A stretch of 33,158 bases of DNA from an uncultured Lachnospiraceae bacterium (GTDB lineage Bacteria; Bacillota; Clostridia; Lachnospirales; Lachnospiraceae), in the NCBI GenBank assembly GCA_910588815.1, contig CAJUQY010000036.1, positions 1 to 33,158 on the forward strand, read 5' to 3'. The first letter of the stretch is position 1, and each line of letters begins with the position of its first letter. Positions 1 to 6,753 of the stretch are shown here, one piece after another. Under the pieces are notes generated by a model. The model did not search any database. It was given only the letters and a program-made list of their open reading frames with translations, and was not told the DNA's origin. Both the position numbers and the translations under genes were made by a program.

Positions 1-4
1 AATG

Positions 5-40
5 AAAAAAGCCCAATTCTTTTTTTAGAATCAGACTTTT
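5..40 (-). terminator. Intrinsic terminator of the serS / DUF3881 / tRNA-Arg unit
   Basis: Read on the minus strand, arms at 37-27 and 20-10 form an 11-bp stem with a few G-U pairs around an A-rich loop. A run of six U follows (5-10). It lies about 40 bases beyond the 3' end of the tRNA, so it would end transcripts coming from serS and the tRNA. Confidence 0.7.
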
Positions 41-81
41 TCAGTGCCCTCAAAAATCAATGTTTTCGGCGATGTTTTCAG

Positions 82-155
82 CGTCGCTAAGAGGATTTGA
101 ACCTCCGACCTACCGCTTAGGAGGCGGTCGCTCTATCCAGCTGAGCTATAGCGAC
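82..155 (-). tRNA. tRNA-Arg, anticodon CCT
   Basis: The minus strand folds into a complete 74-nt cloverleaf. The acceptor stem pairs GTCGCTA with TAGCGAC, the D arm carries AGCTCAGCTGGATAGAG, the anticodon loop is CTCCTAA with anticodon CCT, and the T loop is GGTTCAAATCC. Anticodon CCT reads the arginine codon AGG. The discriminator base is G and the 3' CCA is not encoded, so it must be added after transcription. It lies 35 bases downstream of the DUF3881 gene, on the same strand and before a shared terminator. Confidence 0.97.
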
Positions 156-190
156 ATCCAGATAAATCATCTGCCATCTGCACATACGGA

Positions 191-1072
191 CTAATCCTCA
201 AAATTCACCTGGCCCTGAACCCAAATCTGGCCTTTGAACCTGCGTCCCACCTGGGGCTCCCCGAGGAGATCCTTCACATTGATGGCTGCCTGCAGCATTA
301 AATCACTGCACTCTATCATTAAAACATAAATTTCCTCATTTGTCCACTGGTTTCTTACTTTTTCCACCTCTAAAATTTCACCCAGGACAGAATACTGGTC
401 ACACTCCACACCGTAAGGCATAAAACAGGAATCCACAATGGAATATATGTCTTCCTGCCGAACCCGGTCGGAAATCGAGGTATACAGATCCATGTCCTCC
501 ATGGCGAGGGATTCCATAGCATCTGAATCTCCCCGCCTGGCCGCTTCCAGAAGGTTGGTCCGATTGGCCGTGGCCACCTTAAGCCGCTCCTTCTGCTGCT
601 GCGTTTTCCGGACCGGCAAGAGAATCTTTCCGGATACGGACAAAGCCGACAGCATCACGGAAGAAATCCGTGTGCTGTGACAGGGATCATAATACCTCTT
701 TATATATTCGACACCGTTCTGAAGGTAGAAAATCAAAGAAACGCCAATCCGGTACTCCTCACAGATACCGGCATAGGATTCCTTCTCCGCATGGCGCTGC
801 ACCTGACAGGGAGCCTGGGTGCTGATACAATTACTTCGCAGGAACGGAAAGCAATACTCCCGTTCAAATTCGTCCTTCTCATTCAGGTCTCCGTAAACAG
901 AAATTCCAAAACCTCTTCCCGTCTCTGTATAAATCTGCTGCCTGGTTTCTCCGCCCGGCACCTGCACCACCTGAATCTCATCCGGGTTACTCTGAACCCT
1001 GGCCAAAAGCTCTTCCATGTCCTTTTTCTTCCGATACTCACCAAATCCCACTGCCCGCAAAAATTTGTGCAT
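191..1072 (-). CDS. DUF3881-family protein
   Basis: This 293-residue soluble protein has no signal peptide or membrane segment. The opening MHKFLRAVGF and overall pattern match, from memory, the DUF3881 family seen in Lachnospiraceae, whose function is unknown. Five cysteines lie between residues 73 and 131, and an acidic helical stretch (about 180-215) follows a basic one. The start is supported by AAAGGAT upstream of the ATG. It begins 43 bases after serS with no terminator between, so it is probably co-transcribed and may inherit control by the serine T-box. Family assignment is by recall, not by search. Confidence 0.75.
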   Translation of the reverse strand: MHKFLRAVGFGEYRKKKDMEELLARVQSNPDEIQVVQVPGGETRQQIYTETGRGFGISVYGDLNEKDEFEREYCFPFLRSNCISTQAPCQVQRHAEKESYAGICEEYRIGVSLIFYLQNGVEYIKRYYDPCHSTRISSVMLSALSVSGKILLPVRKTQQQKERLKVATANRTNLLEAARRGDSDAMESLAMEDMDLYTSISDRVRQEDIYSIVDSCFMPYGVECDQYSVLGEILEVEKVRNQWTNEEIYVLMIECSDLMLQAAINVKDLLGEPQVGRRFKGQIWVQGQVNFED

Positions 1073-1115
1073 AACTTATTATCCTTTCGGCTGATTCAGC
1101 AGGAACCAGCTTTCT

Positions 1116-2405
1116 TTAATTTTGGGGCTCCAGCTTCGTCTGGCCGCCCATATAAGGCTGAATGACTGCAGGAATATTTACACTACCGTCCGCATTCAGA
1201 TTATTTTCTAAAAATGCAATCAGCATACGGGGCGGAGCCACCACCGTATTGTTTAACGTATGGGCAAAATACTTGCTTCCATCTGCTCCTTTTACCCGGA
1301 TTCCGAGACGACGCGCCTGGGCATCGCCCAGATTGGAACAGCTTCCCACCTCAAAATATTTCTTCTGTCTGGGGGACCAGGCCTCCACGTCAAAAGACTT
1401 CACCTTCAGGTCCGCCAAATCGCCGGAGCAGCATTCCAGGGTGCGGACCGGAATATCCATAGACCGGAACAAATCCACCGTGTTCTGCCACAGCTTCTCA
1501 AACCACATGGGACTCTCCTTTGGATTGCAGACCACGATCATCTCCTGCTTCTCAAACTGGTGGATCCGGTACACGCCCCGCTCCTCAATGCCGTGGGCGC
1601 CCTTCTCCTTCCTGAAACAGGGCGAATAGCTGGTCAGCGTATAAGGAAGCTTCTCCTCAGGATTCAGAGTGTCGATAAACTTTCCGATCATAGAATGCTC
1701 GCTGGTTCCGATCAGATACAGATCTTCCCCCTCAATCTTATACATCATGGCATCCATTTCGTCAAAACTCATGACGCCGGTCACCACGTTGCTTCGGATC
1801 ATGAAGGGCGGAATGCAGTAGGTAAAGCCTCTGCCGATCATGAAATCCCTCGCATAGGCCAGAATCGAGGAATGCAGTCTCGCAATGTCTCCCATCAGAT
1901 AATAAAACCCATTTCCGGCCACCCGCCCGGCGCTCTCTAAATCAATGCCGCCGAACCGCTCCATAATGGCCGTATGATAGGGAATCTCAAAATCCGGAAC
2001 CACAGGCTCGCCGTATTTGGTCACCTCCACATTCTCCGAATCGTCCTTTCCGATGGGGACAGAAGGATCAATGATATTAGGAATGGTCATCATAGCCTTT
2101 TTGATGGCCGCCTCCACCTCCCTCTCACGGGCAGAAAGCTCTTCCACCCGGGATGCATTGGCATTTACCTGGGCCTTGACAGTCTCGGCCTCCTCCTTCT
2201 TTCCCTGCTTCATCAGGCCGCCGATCTCTTTGGAAAGACGGTTCCTTTCGGCGCGAAGAGCTTCCACCTCGCCCTTAATCTCCCTGTTCTCTTTATCCAG
2301 AGCAAGAACTTCATCTACCAGCGGCAGCTTGTGATCCTGAAATTTTTTTTTCATATTCTCCCGGACCACATCAGGATTCTCTCTCAAAAATCTAATGTCA
2401 ATCAT
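1116..2405 (-). CDS. serS: Seryl-tRNA synthetase (divergent SerRS)
   Basis: Class II synthetase that charges tRNA-Ser (and tRNA-Sec if present) with serine in the cytoplasm. Its 429 residues match the usual length. Residues 1-108 are the N-terminal arm, with heptad-rich helices at about 30-105 forming the tRNA-binding coiled coil. The catalytic core has the TSE element (234-236), a motif 2 region (about 263-288, with PCFRKEKGAHG), HTLNNT (382-387) and a motif 3 arginine (R393), and ends with the usual PYMGG. The core departs from typical bacterial SerRS: GTSEHSMIGK replaces the common PTSEVPVTN-like segment, and the motif 2 loop reads KGAHGIEERGVYRIHQFEKQ. AGGAGGAAATT precedes the ATG. A T-box leader and promoter lie directly upstream. 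Confidence 0.95.
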   Translation of the reverse strand: MIDIRFLRENPDVVRENMKKKFQDHKLPLVDEVLALDKENREIKGEVEALRAERNRLSKEIGGLMKQGKKEEAETVKAQVNANASRVEELSAREREVEAAIKKAMMTIPNIIDPSVPIGKDDSENVEVTKYGEPVVPDFEIPYHTAIMERFGGIDLESAGRVAGNGFYYLMGDIARLHSSILAYARDFMIGRGFTYCIPPFMIRSNVVTGVMSFDEMDAMMYKIEGEDLYLIGTSEHSMIGKFIDTLNPEEKLPYTLTSYSPCFRKEKGAHGIEERGVYRIHQFEKQEMIVVCNPKESPMWFEKLWQNTVDLFRSMDIPVRTLECCSGDLADLKVKSFDVEAWSPRQKKYFEVGSCSNLGDAQARRLGIRVKGADGSKYFAHTLNNTVVAPPRMLIAFLENNLNADGSVNIPAVIQPYMGGQTKLEPQN

Positions 2406-2431
2406 AATTTCCTCCTACTTGCATTTGTGGT

Positions 2432-2672
2432 AAAAAAATACCCTCCGCCCAACAGGGACGAAAGGTTTTCCGCGTTGCCACCCATTTTGCCGATCCTAAA
2501 ACCGACCTCTTACTGGTGGGATATAGGCCACCGGCCTTTTGGCTCATCGCCAACTGCTCCGAAAGTGGAAGGGCCTGCTCCCCCTACCGGTTCACACCTG
2601 CCACCGGCTCTCTGAAAAGGTACCACACGCTTTAGCTTTCCTCACTGCATTCTCTCTATTTCATTTTCATTG
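2432..2672 (-). promoter_or_regulatory. T-box leader of serS
   Basis: The minus-strand leader has the T-box core GGGTGGCAACGCGG (2470-2483), whose bulge pairs with the uncharged tRNA acceptor end. A terminator follows: a 10-bp stem starting CCTTTCGTCC, a short loop, GGCGGAGGG and a U run (2432-2465). Upstream lie Stem I hallmarks including AGAGAGCCGGTGGC. Uncharged tRNA-Ser should favour the antiterminator and switch serS on. The specifier codon was not resolved; a UCC in the CCCTTCCAC segment is one candidate, and serine is assigned from the downstream gene. Confidence 0.9.
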
Positions 2673-2678
2673 TTCCTT

Positions 2679-2707
2679 ATTATATATCAGCCCCTGGCTT
2701 TTTTCAA
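2679..2707 (-). promoter_or_regulatory. SigA-type promoter of the serS T-box transcript
   Basis: On the minus strand, TTGAAA (2702-2707) and a perfect TATAAT (2679-2684) are separated by 17 bases. Transcription would start near 2672, giving a leader of about 265 nt before serS. Confidence 0.85.
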
Positions 2708-2862
2708 GGGCTTTCTTTCCTAAATTTTCACTTATGTTTCCCTGCGCTTCTCCGCGTTGCCGTGCTAAGTTGACAAACTTTCTAAAATATGACTTGGTAA
2801 TTGCAGAATTTTTAGGACAACATTTTATTTTTTTATTATCAATTCTTTTTTCCTTTCTTATA

Positions 2863-2891
2863 TTGACAAATATATAAAATTTTTGTAAACT
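2863..2891 (+). promoter_or_regulatory. Promoter of the symporter-asparaginase operon
   Basis: TTGACA (2863-2868) and TAAACT (2886-2891) are 17 bases apart. The start point would be about 2898, placing the hairpin at 2902-2942 at the very 5' end of the transcript. The -10 box is imperfect (four of six). Confidence 0.65.
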
Positions 2892-2901
2892 AATTTTAAA
2901 C

Positions 2902-2942
2902 ACCTTGGTAGACGACGAATTTACGCCCGGCTTTACCAAGGT
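2902..2942 (+). promoter_or_regulatory. Leader inverted repeat before the symporter gene
   Basis: ACCTTGGTA (2902-2910) and TACCAAGGT (2934-2942) are perfect 9-base complements around a 23-base loop, followed by ACTATTTTTAT. The stem starts about four bases after the predicted start point and ends before the ribosome-binding site. It could be an attenuator, a 5' stabilising hairpin, or a protein operator; the sequence alone does not decide. Confidence 0.6.
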
Positions 2943-2970
2943 ACTATTTTTATAACAGGAGGTATTTCTT

Positions 2971-4230
2971 ATGAAAAAGAAAAAAATCAGTCTGGCCGTC
3001 AAGATTTTGATCGCCATGGTCCTGGGCCTCATTTTCGGCTTTGTCCTGAAGGGGCAGCACGAATACTGGACCTATGTGACCGACACCATCGGCACTATCT
3101 TTATCCGTCTTCTGAAGATGACAATCCTGCCGCTGATTCTCTGCTCCATCATCGGCGGCATCGCCAGTATCGCAAATCTGAAACAGTTAAAGAAGATCGG
3201 TGTCCGTTTTATCATTTACTGGATTCTGGCTTCTTTCCTGGCAGCCGTGACCGGACTTATCTTCTCCTATATTATCCAGCCCGGCGTCGGTGTCAATCTG
3301 GGAACGGCGGCGGAAGAATATTCCACAGAAGGCGTCAATCTCCTGGAAACCGTGATCAATTACATACCGGATAACGTATTTGGCGCTATGGCCGAATTCT
3401 CCATTATCCAGGTGATCGTTTTTGCTATCTTCGCAGGCATCGGCATCTCCACCCTTCCGGAAGGCAAAACAAAAACTTTCTTAACCGACTTGTTCGCCTC
3501 CGGCAATGACTTAATGATCCGAATCGTCGAAATGATCATGAAACTGGCCCCCATCGGTGTATTCTGTCTGATGGCAGAGGTTTCCGGTACCCTCGGAGCG
3601 GAAGTTTTAGGCGCTCTCGGTAAGATGCTCATTACCCAGTACGTGGCTTATGCCGTCCTGATCATCATCGTATTCCCTCTGATCCTTACATTTATCGCAA
3701 GAGTGAATCCGGTCCAGCACTACAGGAACGTATTTCCTGCCATGATCCTTGCGTTCTCCTCCTGCTCTTCTTCTGCAACGCTTCCTCTCACCATGAAGTG
3801 TGCAAAGGAGCGCTGTGGTGTCCCTGAGGATACAGTCGGCCTGATTGCACCTCCCGCAGCCACCATCAACATGCAGGCCTGCTGTGCGGAAATGGCAATC
3901 TATGCAGTGTTCGCCGCCCAGCTTTTCGGCCGCAGCTACGGCATCGGAGAACTGGCCCTGATCATCTTCTTGGGAGTCATTATGGCGGCTGGCGTAGCTG
4001 GCGTCCCCGGCGGCGGTATCATGATGAGCGCCATCATGATGGAAACCATGGGGCTTCCGCTCACCATCGTTCCCTGGGTAGCCGGCATTTATCGCCTCAT
4101 CGATATGCCAAACACCATGCTGAATGTAACCGGCGACACTGTCGGCATGGTCACCGTCTCTGCCATGATGGGAGAGCTGGACAAGGACAAATTCAATTCT
4201 CACAATGACGATAATTCCGCGAAAGCGTAA
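2971..4230 (+). CDS. Na+-coupled amino acid symporter, DAACS/glutamate-transporter fold
   Basis: The 419-residue polytopic membrane protein belongs to the dicarboxylate/amino acid:cation symporter family, which moves amino or dicarboxylic acids with sodium by an elevator mechanism. The family marks are the serine-rich HP1 tip (S263-S268, then ATLP), ATINM in TM7 (297-301), the glycine-rich HP2 (341-349) and NVTGD in TM8 (385-389). Key positions differ from acidic-substrate members. TM7 reads NMQAC (300-304) instead of NMDGT. TM8 has N381 where GltPh has Arg397, and Y374 where it has Asp390. A neutral substrate such as asparagine is therefore more likely than aspartate or glutamate; this is inference. 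AGGAGGTATTTCTT precedes the ATG. It leads an operon with the unknown gene (21-base gap) and the asparaginase. Confidence 0.9.
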   Translation: MKKKKISLAVKILIAMVLGLIFGFVLKGQHEYWTYVTDTIGTIFIRLLKMTILPLILCSIIGGIASIANLKQLKKIGVRFIIYWILASFLAAVTGLIFSYIIQPGVGVNLGTAAEEYSTEGVNLLETVINYIPDNVFGAMAEFSIIQVIVFAIFAGIGISTLPEGKTKTFLTDLFASGNDLMIRIVEMIMKLAPIGVFCLMAEVSGTLGAEVLGALGKMLITQYVAYAVLIIIVFPLILTFIARVNPVQHYRNVFPAMILAFSSCSSSATLPLTMKCAKERCGVPEDTVGLIAPPAATINMQACCAEMAIYAVFAAQLFGRSYGIGELALIIFLGVIMAAGVAGVPGGGIMMSAIMMETMGLPLTIVPWVAGIYRLIDMPNTMLNVTGDTVGMVTVSAMMGELDKDKFNSHNDDNSAKA

Positions 4231-4251
4231 ACTTTAAGGAGGCCCTTTTAT

Positions 4252-5421
4252 ATGGAAGTAAAATTTTCTGAACAATCCAAGGGAATTCTCGGTATTTCCG
4301 GCCATGCGGGCGTAGGCCACGTGCACAGCCATTCCGGCTTTGTACAGGACGATTCGGCGGGTCTTGCGGCGGCAGCCCTGATCTTAAAAAAGGCTCTCCC
4401 TGTCGATACCAGGATCCTGGAGGTTCATGCATCCATGGAAGAGGGACGAATCACTGTGCGTACAAATGGAGGAGGAGAGGCTTCGGCCTCCCCCCGCCGC
4501 GGGATTGCTCCCTTTGAAAAGGAGCTTCTGGAAAACCGCGGTGTAAATCTGGACGCGGCATTCTCTCAGAATGCCGCCGTTCGCGTATTTGGCCGCATGT
4601 ACGGACAGGGCGTCTCGGAGACCGCTTCCTGCTTCCAGGGAGCCTGTGCCCTGGCGGTTCTCGACACCTTTGTAAAGGCCGCACCCGGGCGCTTTCATAT
4701 TTCCGCCCCGGCCGGAAAGCCGGGATATCTGGACAGAGCCATCACCACCGTTCTTGACGTAGACGGCATTCCCATGGCCCTCATGCTCCTTGTCAACTTC
4801 ACCGAGGGCGGCATCGGCCCGGCGGAAGACTATGAGGGCAATGTGCCTTGGGACTTTAAGGAACCTGTCATGAAGGCTGTGGGCCTGAATACAGTTCCCA
4901 CCATCCTCATCGAAAGCAAGGCTTACATTCCCGCCTTTGCCCCGGAACTCACGGAAAACATGTTGATGCTCAGGGCCGAGGAGGGAACCGACAACCTTAA
5001 GCTGGCCCAGACTCTGCTGCGGACAGCGAAGGAGATGTCCATTCCCTGCTGCCTGAAGCAAAACGCCATGCCCCTTGTTCCCGGAAGCCTGGCCAAGGCT
5101 ACGGCCGCCTATGCCGACAGGCTCATCGCCTTGGCAAAGCGGCTAAAGGTGGCCGACGACTGCATGGAGAAGGTAAGGCTTACCGCAAAGCTTGCGGAAC
5201 TGATCAGCCAGGACGCAGGCGGGGTCACCTTCATGGGCAATACAGTCAACGACCAGATGCGGGGTGCGGGCATTGTCCCCGGTTCCCATGCCATTCTGTC
5301 CATGATCGTTACTACAAAGTACAAGGAATATGTAAAAATCCCCATGCTGACCGAAGAAGATGCCGCGTACTATGTCGCCGTGATCCTGAACGGAATGAAG
5401 CGTTACCACAGCAGCCTGTGA
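4252..5421 (+). CDS. Unrecognised 389-residue protein in the asparaginase operon
   Basis: I do not recognise this family. It is a soluble protein without signal peptide or membrane segment. The N-terminus has a dense histidine patch, GHAGVGHVHSHSG (17-29), followed by DD at 33-34, which could bind metal. Other conserved-looking blocks are ETASCFQGAC (123-132), GGIGPAEDYEGNVPWDF (186-202), TILIESKAY (217-225) and a Gly/Asn-rich GGVTFMGNTVNDQMRGAG (323-340). The composition suggests an enzyme rather than a structural protein. AAGGAGG lies 12 bases before the ATG. It sits 21 bases after the symporter and 42 before the asparaginase, so it is almost certainly co-transcribed and probably acts on the same substrate or product. 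No function is assigned. Confidence 0.9.
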   Translation: MEVKFSEQSKGILGISGHAGVGHVHSHSGFVQDDSAGLAAAALILKKALPVDTRILEVHASMEEGRITVRTNGGGEASASPRRGIAPFEKELLENRGVNLDAAFSQNAAVRVFGRMYGQGVSETASCFQGACALAVLDTFVKAAPGRFHISAPAGKPGYLDRAITTVLDVDGIPMALMLLVNFTEGGIGPAEDYEGNVPWDFKEPVMKAVGLNTVPTILIESKAYIPAFAPELTENMLMLRAEEGTDNLKLAQTLLRTAKEMSIPCCLKQNAMPLVPGSLAKATAAYADRLIALAKRLKVADDCMEKVRLTAKLAELISQDAGGVTFMGNTVNDQMRGAGIVPGSHAILSMIVTTKYKEYVKIPMLTEEDAAYYVAVILNGMKRYHSSL

Positions 5422-5463
5422 CCGGATTCCCGGCTGCACAATTTTGAATAGGAGGAAGCTATT

Positions 5464-6468
5464 TTGAAAAAGATTCTTTTAATCTCCACCGGAGGCACCA
5501 TCGCTTCCACTCCCACGGAAAACGGCCTGACTCCCACTGTGAGCGGAGCTGACATGGTCCGGCTGATCCCGGAATTGGAGGGCCTCTGCGAGATCCGTTA
5601 TACAGAGCTTTTGAATCTGGACAGCAGTAACATGCAGCCGGAGGAGTGGGCCGCCATGGCAAGCGCGGTCTTCACCGCCCTTTCCATCTACGACGGCGTC
5701 GTGATCACCCACGGAACCGACACCATGGCCTATTCGGCGGCTGCCCTTTCCTTCATGCTCCAAAACCTCAATAAGCCTGTCATCTTAACCGGCTCCCAGC
5801 TCCCCATTGAGGATGAGAATACCGACGGCAAGCGAAACATCCTCAATGCATTCCGCACTGCCGTAGACGGCAGGCTCTGCGGTGTTTACATTGTCTTCGA
5901 CGGGAGTATTATCCCCGGCATCAGCGCCAAAAAAACCTGCTCCCGGAATTTCCATGCTTTTGAGAGCATCAACCGAAAACCGGCAGGAGAAATCATTGAG
6001 GATGGAACCGTGATCCTTTACATGGAACCAAAGGCTCCGGCCGTACCGAAACCGCTGACTTTAAATGCCAATTATGACGCCAGCGTGCTCCTTGTCAGAC
6101 TGGTTCCCGGAACCAGGCCGGAGCTTATAGAGGCCGCAGCAGCCATGGGCTACCGTGCTGTTGTCATCGAAGCCTTCGGCCTTGGCGGAATTCCCAATGT
6201 ACGCCGAAATCTTCTTCCCTCCATCCACAAGCTGGTTTCTCAGAGAATACCTGTGGTAGTTACAACCCAGTGCGTCTATGACGGCTGTGATTTAAGCGTC
6301 TATGACGTGGGCGTAGATGCGGCGAAGGCAGGCGTCCTCTCAGCCGGAGACATGACTACAGAGGCAATTGTTGCTAAATTGATGTGGATTCTGGGACAGA
6401 CTGACGATTTTGAACAAATTATATCCCTGTTTTCCCGGGATTTCATCGGCGAATTTAACAGAAAGTAG
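5464..6468 (+). CDS. ansA: L-asparaginase, type I-like (cytoplasmic)
   Basis: Hydrolyses L-asparagine to aspartate and ammonia. The 334-residue protein has both signature motifs: STGGTIAS (8-15), giving nucleophile T12, and ITHGTDTM (81-88), giving T85 and D86 of the second catalytic triad; a lysine of the expected kind is at K156/K157. There is no signal peptide, which fits the cytoplasmic class. The start is TTG: AGGAGG ends 8 bases before it and the protein begins MKKILLISTGG exactly as family members do. It is the third gene of the symporter operon and is followed by a strong hairpin terminator at 6528-6577. Confidence 0.93.
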   Translation: MKKILLISTGGTIASTPTENGLTPTVSGADMVRLIPELEGLCEIRYTELLNLDSSNMQPEEWAAMASAVFTALSIYDGVVITHGTDTMAYSAAALSFMLQNLNKPVILTGSQLPIEDENTDGKRNILNAFRTAVDGRLCGVYIVFDGSIIPGISAKKTCSRNFHAFESINRKPAGEIIEDGTVILYMEPKAPAVPKPLTLNANYDASVLLVRLVPGTRPELIEAAAAMGYRAVVIEAFGLGGIPNVRRNLLPSIHKLVSQRIPVVVTTQCVYDGCDLSVYDVGVDAAKAGVLSAGDMTTEAIVAKLMWILGQTDDFEQIISLFSRDFIGEFNRK

Positions 6469-6486
6469 TAAAATCCGCATTTTTCG

Positions 6487-6515
6487 TTGACTTTTTCTTT
6501 GTAACATGCTATAGT
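6487..6515 (+). promoter_or_regulatory. Strong promoter facing directly into a terminator-like hairpin
   Basis: TTGACT (6487-6492) and TATAGT (6510-6515) are exactly 17 bases apart. The predicted start near 6522 is only about six bases before the stem at 6528. It may produce a roughly 55-nt hairpin RNA, or an attenuated leader for gdhA. It begins 19 bases after the asparaginase stop codon. Confidence 0.65.
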
Positions 6516-6527
6516 TTTGACCATGAC

Positions 6528-6577
6528 AAAGGAGTCAAACAAAGCAGGGTCAACCTGCTTGTTTTGGCTCCTTTTTT
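6528..6577 (+). terminator. Long hairpin terminator after ansA / attenuator before gdhA
   Basis: AAAGGAGTCAAACAAAGCAGG (written in parts as AAAGGAG-TCAAACAA-AGCAGG) pairs almost completely with a 3' arm running from CCTGCTTG to GGCTCCTTT, giving about 19-20 pairs around a GTCAA loop. It ends in six T. It would terminate the ansA operon and also any transcript from the promoter at 6487-6515. Confidence 0.85.
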
Positions 6578-6578
6578 A

Positions 6579-6722
6579 TGCACAGGCCTGTGCAAAGGAA
6601 TTATGTCGCCACGGCGACGCACAGGCCGCGCGGCGAGCAGAGGCAAAACCCTCCTTCTGCTCGATTGGGCTAGGCCCGTGCCGAGGAATTATGTCGCCAC
6701 GGCGACGCACAGGCCACACGGC
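6579..6722 (+). repeat. Structured GC-rich repeat element (two 51-nt units, period 88)
   Basis: Two units, 6584-6634 and 6672-6722, share a 32-base exact core (6596-6627 and 6684-6715). Each core contains the palindrome GTCGCCACGGCGAC (6605-6618 and 6693-6706). A 16-base perfect palindrome, TGCACAGGCCTGTGCA, opens the element at 6579. The stretch between the cores folds by itself: GCACAGGCC pairs with GGCCCGTGC, enclosing CGAGCAGA paired with TCTGCTCG. The small open frames here have no supported start and look spurious. The element fills the gap between the ansA terminator and the gdhA ribosome-binding site. It resembles a dispersed intergenic repeat; whether other copies exist cannot be seen here. 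Confidence 0.8.
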
Positions 6723-6753
6723 AAAGAAAGAAAAACAGAAAGGAATCTAAATT

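Noticed and set aside
2539..2877. Plus-strand reading frame of 112 codons
   Set aside because: It runs antisense through the serS T-box leader and promoter and has no ribosome-binding site.
3607..4203. 198-codon frame antisense to the symporter
   Set aside because: A shadow of the symporter; its His- and Asp-rich composition is what the complement of this coding sequence yields.
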